From an uncultured Dialister sp. (GTDB lineage Bacteria; Bacillota; Negativicutes; Veillonellales; Dialisteraceae): a DNA stretch of 9,242 nucleotides. This document shows, piece by piece, positions 5,708 to 9,242 of the stretch. The stretch is from positions 1-9,242 of the forward strand of contig NZ_CAAFRZ010000231.1 in the NCBI RefSeq assembly GCF_900765565.1. Reading direction: 5' to 3'. The notes under the pieces are model-generated. The model had not been told where the DNA came from. It worked only from the letters and a program-made list of their open reading frames with translations, and did no database searches. Positions within the stretch are counted from its first letter, which is position 1, and every line of letters starts with the position of its first letter. A program made the translations under genes and the position numbers.

Positions 5708-7292
5708 AAACTGTCTTTTTCTGTTTCTGTTCTGCCTTGTTCTCTACGGTGCCGGTGTGGGCCTCATCCCTCTTCTGGACCCCGATGAACCGGTCTATGG
5801 GGAAACGGCCAAAGAAATGATTGCCACGGGAGACTGGATTTCTCCCCGGATTTATGGTGATTTCTGGTATGACAAGCCGCCGCTTTTCTACTGGCTGGAA
5901 GCGGTGTCTTTTTCTATTTTCGGCGTATCCACCTGGGCTGCCCGGCTGCCCTCGGTCCTTCTGGGGGCACTGACGCCGGTGTATCTGTACCTGTCCTCCC
6001 GCCGGCTGATCGGTGAGAAAGCGGCCCTCCGGGGTGCCTTCATCTGCGCTTCTTCCCTGGAAATCATCGTGCTGGCACGAAGCAGCGTCACCGATACCCT
6101 TCTCACGTTTACCCTCACAGTGGCTCTCCTGTCATTTCTCCGGAAAGACTACGTCATTGCCTATATAGCCTGCGGCCTGGCGCTCCTCACGAAGGGGCCC
6201 ATCGGATTTGGATTTCCTGCCTTCATCGTAGGGCTCTGGATGATTTTTACAAAGCGGTTTACCCTGGAGAATGTCATGGCCCTCAAGTGGTATTGGGGCA
6301 TTCCCCTGGCCTGCCTTGTAGGTCTCCCCTGGTATATAGACATGGCCATGATTCATGGAAACGCTTTCATTGATACCTTCCTGGGTTACCACAACATTAC
6401 CCGTTTCGTGAGCCCGGAGCATGCAGGGCAGAACCATTACTGGCTCTACCTTGTGGTTGTGCTCGTCGGATTTTATCCCTGGGTTGGTACACTGCCCGGT
6501 CTCCTTCGACGGGTAAAGACATGGATGAAGGACCGCAATGCCTCCTATTTCCTGGTGTGGGCCCTCTTCATCTTCCTGTTCTTCTCTTTCTCGTCCACCC
6601 AGCTCTTTTCCTACATTCTTCCCCTGTTCCCGCCACTGTCCCTGCTGGCCGGGATGTATGTCACGGACTCTGAGAAATCGGGCCGCATTTCGAAAACCTT
6701 CCTTCTCTGCCATGTGATTTTCGGCCTTCTTATTGCCGGAGCCATTGCCTTCGTGCCTTTCATTCCTGCCGGCGGACCTGCCGTTCGCTATGGAGTCGCC
6801 CTTTTCATGGCCGCCATTTCCCTGCTGGCCGCTGAAAGATTAAAATCCGGCCGCATTCATGGATTCTTCGTTTCCCAGGCCCTATTGATGGTCGGATTTG
6901 TCCTTTCCATCTGGTGTCTTTTTGCAGGCCCTGTTTCCTCCCTTTTTACATCCAAAGCCATTGCGGAAGAATTGGCACGCACAAAGACTGACAGCTCCAT
7001 TCCTCTCTACATCGACACCTTCTACCGCCCTTCCATTGCATTCTATACAGACATCTATGGAAAGGCGCTCCCGGAATTTGACAAAAAGAAATTGTCCGTG
7101 GATGAAAAAAATGCAGAAAATGGAGTTCTCCTCCCCGGGAAAGACGAAGAAACCTCTCTCCCGCCAAAGGCTTACATTCTTGTGCAGGACAAGGTCTACA
7201 ACAAATGGCCAAAGGATCAGAAGCAAGGCCTCACCGTCCTTTGGAAAAAGGATACGGCCTCTTTGTATTTGAAAGATGAGGTTTCCCAGTGA
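5694..7292 (+). CDS. GT39/ArnT-like polytopic glycosyltransferase (first copy)
   Basis: A 532-residue inner-membrane GT-C enzyme of the PMT/ArnT superfamily, expected to transfer a sugar from a polyprenyl-phosphate donor to an envelope acceptor on the periplasmic face. After the first membrane helix comes the catalytic loop LLDPDEPVYGETAKEM (27-42), with the conserved acidic pair Asp31-Glu32 and then WYDKPPLFYW. A TDTLL motif (133-137), the LTKGP loop (165-169) and the GYHNITRF...EH...H segment (231-248) also match ArnT relatives. About a dozen spans are followed by a soluble tail (about 420-532), likely periplasmic. Donor and acceptor cannot be deduced; lipid A aminoarabinose transfer should not be assumed. 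The start overlaps the dedA end, with only a weak GAAGAG-type ribosome site, consistent with coupled translation. It is a paralogue of the next gene. Confidence 0.9.
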   Translation: MKINKNCLFLFLFCLVLYGAGVGLIPLLDPDEPVYGETAKEMIATGDWISPRIYGDFWYDKPPLFYWLEAVSFSIFGVSTWAARLPSVLLGALTPVYLYLSSRRLIGEKAALRGAFICASSLEIIVLARSSVTDTLLTFTLTVALLSFLRKDYVIAYIACGLALLTKGPIGFGFPAFIVGLWMIFTKRFTLENVMALKWYWGIPLACLVGLPWYIDMAMIHGNAFIDTFLGYHNITRFVSPEHAGQNHYWLYLVVVLVGFYPWVGTLPGLLRRVKTWMKDRNASYFLVWALFIFLFFSFSSTQLFSYILPLFPPLSLLAGMYVTDSEKSGRISKTFLLCHVIFGLLIAGAIAFVPFIPAGGPAVRYGVALFMAAISLLAAERLKSGRIHGFFVSQALLMVGFVLSIWCLFAGPVSSLFTSKAIAEELARTKTDSSIPLYIDTFYRPSIAFYTDIYGKALPEFDKKKLSVDEKNAENGVLLPGKDEETSLPPKAYILVQDKVYNKWPKDQKQGLTVLWKKDTASLYLKDEVSQ

Positions 7293-9037
7293 GCAGAAAA
7301 CAGAAAAAAAATCACACGATCCCAAAGGAGTCGGAATCCCATAATGGCCAGTGGAAGACACTCCTCTTCTTTTTCCTTGCGGCCTTCCTTTTCCTGCTCT
7401 GGGGATCCTGGCTCCTGCCGGTGACGGATCCCGTAGAGTCCAATTACGCCCTGACGGCGAAAGAAATGGTGCAGTCCGGCAACTGGATGTCCCCCCAAAT
7501 TTACGGCACCTACTGGTATGATAAGCCTATCATGGTGTACTGGCTTCTTTCCCTGAGCTACTCCCTCCTTGGATTTACGGACCTGGCCTCCCGGCTTCCT
7601 GCGGTGGTCTGCGGCTCCCTCTCCGTGACTCTCCTTATCTGGTATATTCAGAAGATTCAGAGAGATTCGGTCATCGCCATCTGGTCCGGCGCCATGATGG
7701 CCCTGTCCCTGGAATTCTGGGTAATTTCCCACGCCATCATTACGGACAGTATGCTCCTCCTCTTTACCATTCCCACCATGCTCTCCGGATACCTGGGGGT
7801 CATGGAAAATAATAAGAAACATCTGATTATCGCCTACGGTGCAGCGGGCCTTGCCTGCCTCACCAAGGGTCCCGTGGGCCTCGTCCTGCCGGGCGCCCTG
7901 CTGCTCCTGTGGTGCCTTTCCATGAAATCGGGGAAAATGGCGGCCCGCCTTTTCCCCTGGCAGGGAATTCTCGTCTTCTTTGCGGTGACCCTGCCCTGGT
8001 ACCTGGGTATGTACATGATCCATGGCAGCGACTTTGTGAACCAGTTTCTGGGGCTCCACAATATCGTCCGTGCTACATCATCGGAACACCCGGAAGACAA
8101 CCATTGGTACTATTACCTCCTCATTCTCCCGGCCGCCCTCCTTCCCTGGACTTTCGCCTCCTTCTATGAAATGGTGAAAGGATGGAAAGAGAAGACGCCG
8201 TTCTATCGATTCCTCATGGTCTGGTGCTGGGGGACCGTTCTCTTCTATACCCTCATGGCCACCAAGTACGTGACCTATACCTACATTGCCATCGTTCCTG
8301 CCATCATCTTTTCCGCCTTTGCGGCGCCGGGAATCCGGAACGGAGAAAAGCAGCCTTTTCTCTGGAGTGCCCTTGGCTTCGTGCTTTTTGCAGCAGCCGC
8401 CCTGGGTGGTTCCTTCTATATCAAAGAGGGCAGCTGGTGGATTCTCTATGCCGTTATCGCTTATGCTTTCTGGGTACTCGTGATCCGCTATAAAAAGAGC
8501 AGCGGCAAACGGCTCACCACCATGGCCGCCGTAACCGCTTCCATTTTCCTCTGCCTCATCATGGAAGGCCTTCCCCATTACCTTCCCCGGCGCTCTGCCG
8601 TGGAAGCGGGGCAGGAGCTGAAAGCTGCCCCCGGAGAACATTATTTCTTCCGCTCCTACCCCGCCGGCTACACTTTCTATACCGGCGAAGTGGCTGCCCG
8701 CATCGTCCCGCCGCCGGTAGGGGGTGACGAAGAAAAAGAGCGGAATCCCCTGTGGGATGAAAAATACGTGATGCCTTCCATTTCGGATAAAGATTTCATG
8801 AAGGACCACCGCCATTCCGATACCCCCGTATTCCTCTTCGTTTCGAAGAGCGACAAGAAGTACTTCGACCAGTGGGGTCTCAAGTACCATTTCCGTCAGG
8901 TCAAGCAGCTCCTGAATGGCACCATCTATGTGATGACAAAGGAAGATGACCTGCCGGAGTCCTTCAAAGAAGCCCGGGAACAGATGAAAGAGGAGTACCG
9001 GGAGAGCCATCCTGCTGAACAGACTGAGAACGATTAA
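7289..9037 (+). CDS. GT39/ArnT-like polytopic glycosyltransferase (second copy)
   Basis: A 582-residue paralogue of the preceding gene with the same order of motifs: TDPVESNYALTAKEM (46-60), WYDKPIMVYW (76-85), TDSM (152-155), LTKGP (191-195), MIHGSDF and GLHNIVRATSSEH (255-267). It has a cytoplasmic lysine-rich N-terminus, multiple membrane spans to about residue 425, and a long C-terminal soluble domain (about 430-582) ending in a charged helix. At the catalytic loop the acidic pair Asp-Glu of the first copy is Val-Glu here, although Asp47 is kept. The start is GTG at 7289, overlapping the upstream TGA as GTGA, with GAGG 7 bases upstream. This four-base overlap indicates coupled translation. 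Substrates are unknown. No clear terminator follows within the 78 bases before the repeat. Confidence 0.9.
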   Translation: MSRKQKKNHTIPKESESHNGQWKTLLFFFLAAFLFLLWGSWLLPVTDPVESNYALTAKEMVQSGNWMSPQIYGTYWYDKPIMVYWLLSLSYSLLGFTDLASRLPAVVCGSLSVTLLIWYIQKIQRDSVIAIWSGAMMALSLEFWVISHAIITDSMLLLFTIPTMLSGYLGVMENNKKHLIIAYGAAGLACLTKGPVGLVLPGALLLLWCLSMKSGKMAARLFPWQGILVFFAVTLPWYLGMYMIHGSDFVNQFLGLHNIVRATSSEHPEDNHWYYYLLILPAALLPWTFASFYEMVKGWKEKTPFYRFLMVWCWGTVLFYTLMATKYVTYTYIAIVPAIIFSAFAAPGIRNGEKQPFLWSALGFVLFAAAALGGSFYIKEGSWWILYAVIAYAFWVLVIRYKKSSGKRLTTMAAVTASIFLCLIMEGLPHYLPRRSAVEAGQELKAAPGEHYFFRSYPAGYTFYTGEVAARIVPPPVGGDEEKERNPLWDEKYVMPSISDKDFMKDHRHSDTPVFLFVSKSDKKYFDQWGLKYHFRQVKQLLNGTIYVMTKEDDLPESFKEAREQMKEEYRESHPAEQTEND

Positions 9038-9115
9038 AACTGCCGAGGATCGTCCAATTGCGGTTTGTAGAGCTGATGGGTTTTGCATGCTGACGGGTAA
9101 AGTCACTCGCATGGA

Positions 9116-9242
9116 GCTCCTAGCTTCTAGCTGTTAGCTGCTAAGGAAGCTGGTCCGCCTGCGGCGCTTCCTACCTGTTTCCATCAGTCATTCGTGCCGT
9201 AGGCTGTTGATCTTTCCTAGAAGCTAGGAGCTAGCAGCTAGA
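9116..9242. repeat. Interspersed quasi-palindromic repeat, copy 2 (cut by window end)
   Basis: The same element as at 1-132, in the same orientation. The first 16 bases are identical (9116-9131 with 1-16), as are the central blocks 9154-9170 (39-55) and 9184-9206 (71-93). The arms are again GCTNCTA heptads: left arm GCTCCTA, GCTTCTA, GCTGTTA, GCTGCTA, and the minus-strand reading of the right arm GCTGCTA, GCTCCTA, GCTTCTA plus a partial unit. Heptad variants and order differ from copy 1 while the core is conserved. It starts 78 bases after the second GT39 stop and may be transcribed as a large hairpin. Confidence 0.85.

Noticed and set aside
5694..9037. Naming the GT39 genes arnT (lipid A aminoarabinose transferase)
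   Set aside because: The window shows none of the aminoarabinose synthesis genes, and family similarity does not fix donor or acceptor.
8078..9112. Long minus-strand ORF of 344 codons opposite the second GT39 gene
   Set aside because: Same shadow effect; the plus-strand frame contains conserved GT39 motifs and a complete start/stop overlap with its neighbour.

Overview
The window is chromosomal DNA from a GC-moderate anaerobe. My best guess is a Negativicutes member (Dialister/Megasphaera type), i.e. a Firmicutes lineage with an outer membrane. That rests on protein flavour (Firmicutes-like Mn-type SOD and lipoprotein binding protein, ArnT-like GT39 enzymes, an OatA-like O-acetyltransferase) and on canonical TTGACA/TATAAT promoters. 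It is inference from memory, not from a search.

Layout. Positions 1-132 hold a quasi-palindromic repeat. A sod gene (247-879) and an amino-acid-type ABC transporter binding-protein gene (1113-1913) follow on the minus strand, each with its own promoter and intrinsic terminator. A divergent control region (about 1914-2431) drives the binding-protein gene leftward and, rightward, a 698-residue protein (2432-4528). That protein has a HicB-like N-terminal domain, then an acyltransferase-3 membrane domain, then an extracytoplasmic SGNH esterase/transferase domain. A 582-base gap (4529-5110) contains nested hairpins and possible promoters but no convincing gene. A tightly packed run of three plus-strand genes follows: a DedA membrane protein (5111-5707) and two paralogous GT39/ArnT-like glycosyltransferases (5694-7292 and 7289-9037), overlapping by 14 and 4 bases. 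A second copy of the repeat, in the same orientation, begins at 9116 and runs off the window end.

How the genes may work together. The right half reads as an envelope-glycan modification locus. GT-C enzymes of the ArnT type take sugars from polyprenyl-phosphate carriers on the outer face of the inner membrane and release the carrier phosphate there. Some DedA proteins return such carriers to the inner leaflet. OatA-type proteins O-acylate extracytoplasmic glycans. Physical coupling of dedA with two GT39 genes fits a donor-use and carrier-recycling unit. The acceptor and sugar cannot be told from sequence alone.

Most notable are the in-frame fusion of a HicB-like antitoxin-type domain to an O-acyltransferase, and the pair of direct-oriented repeats whose arms are built from GCTNCTA heptads and bracket the whole segment. 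Next are a terminator with a competing hairpin in the leader of the fusion gene, and a possible structured RNA between the fusion gene and dedA.
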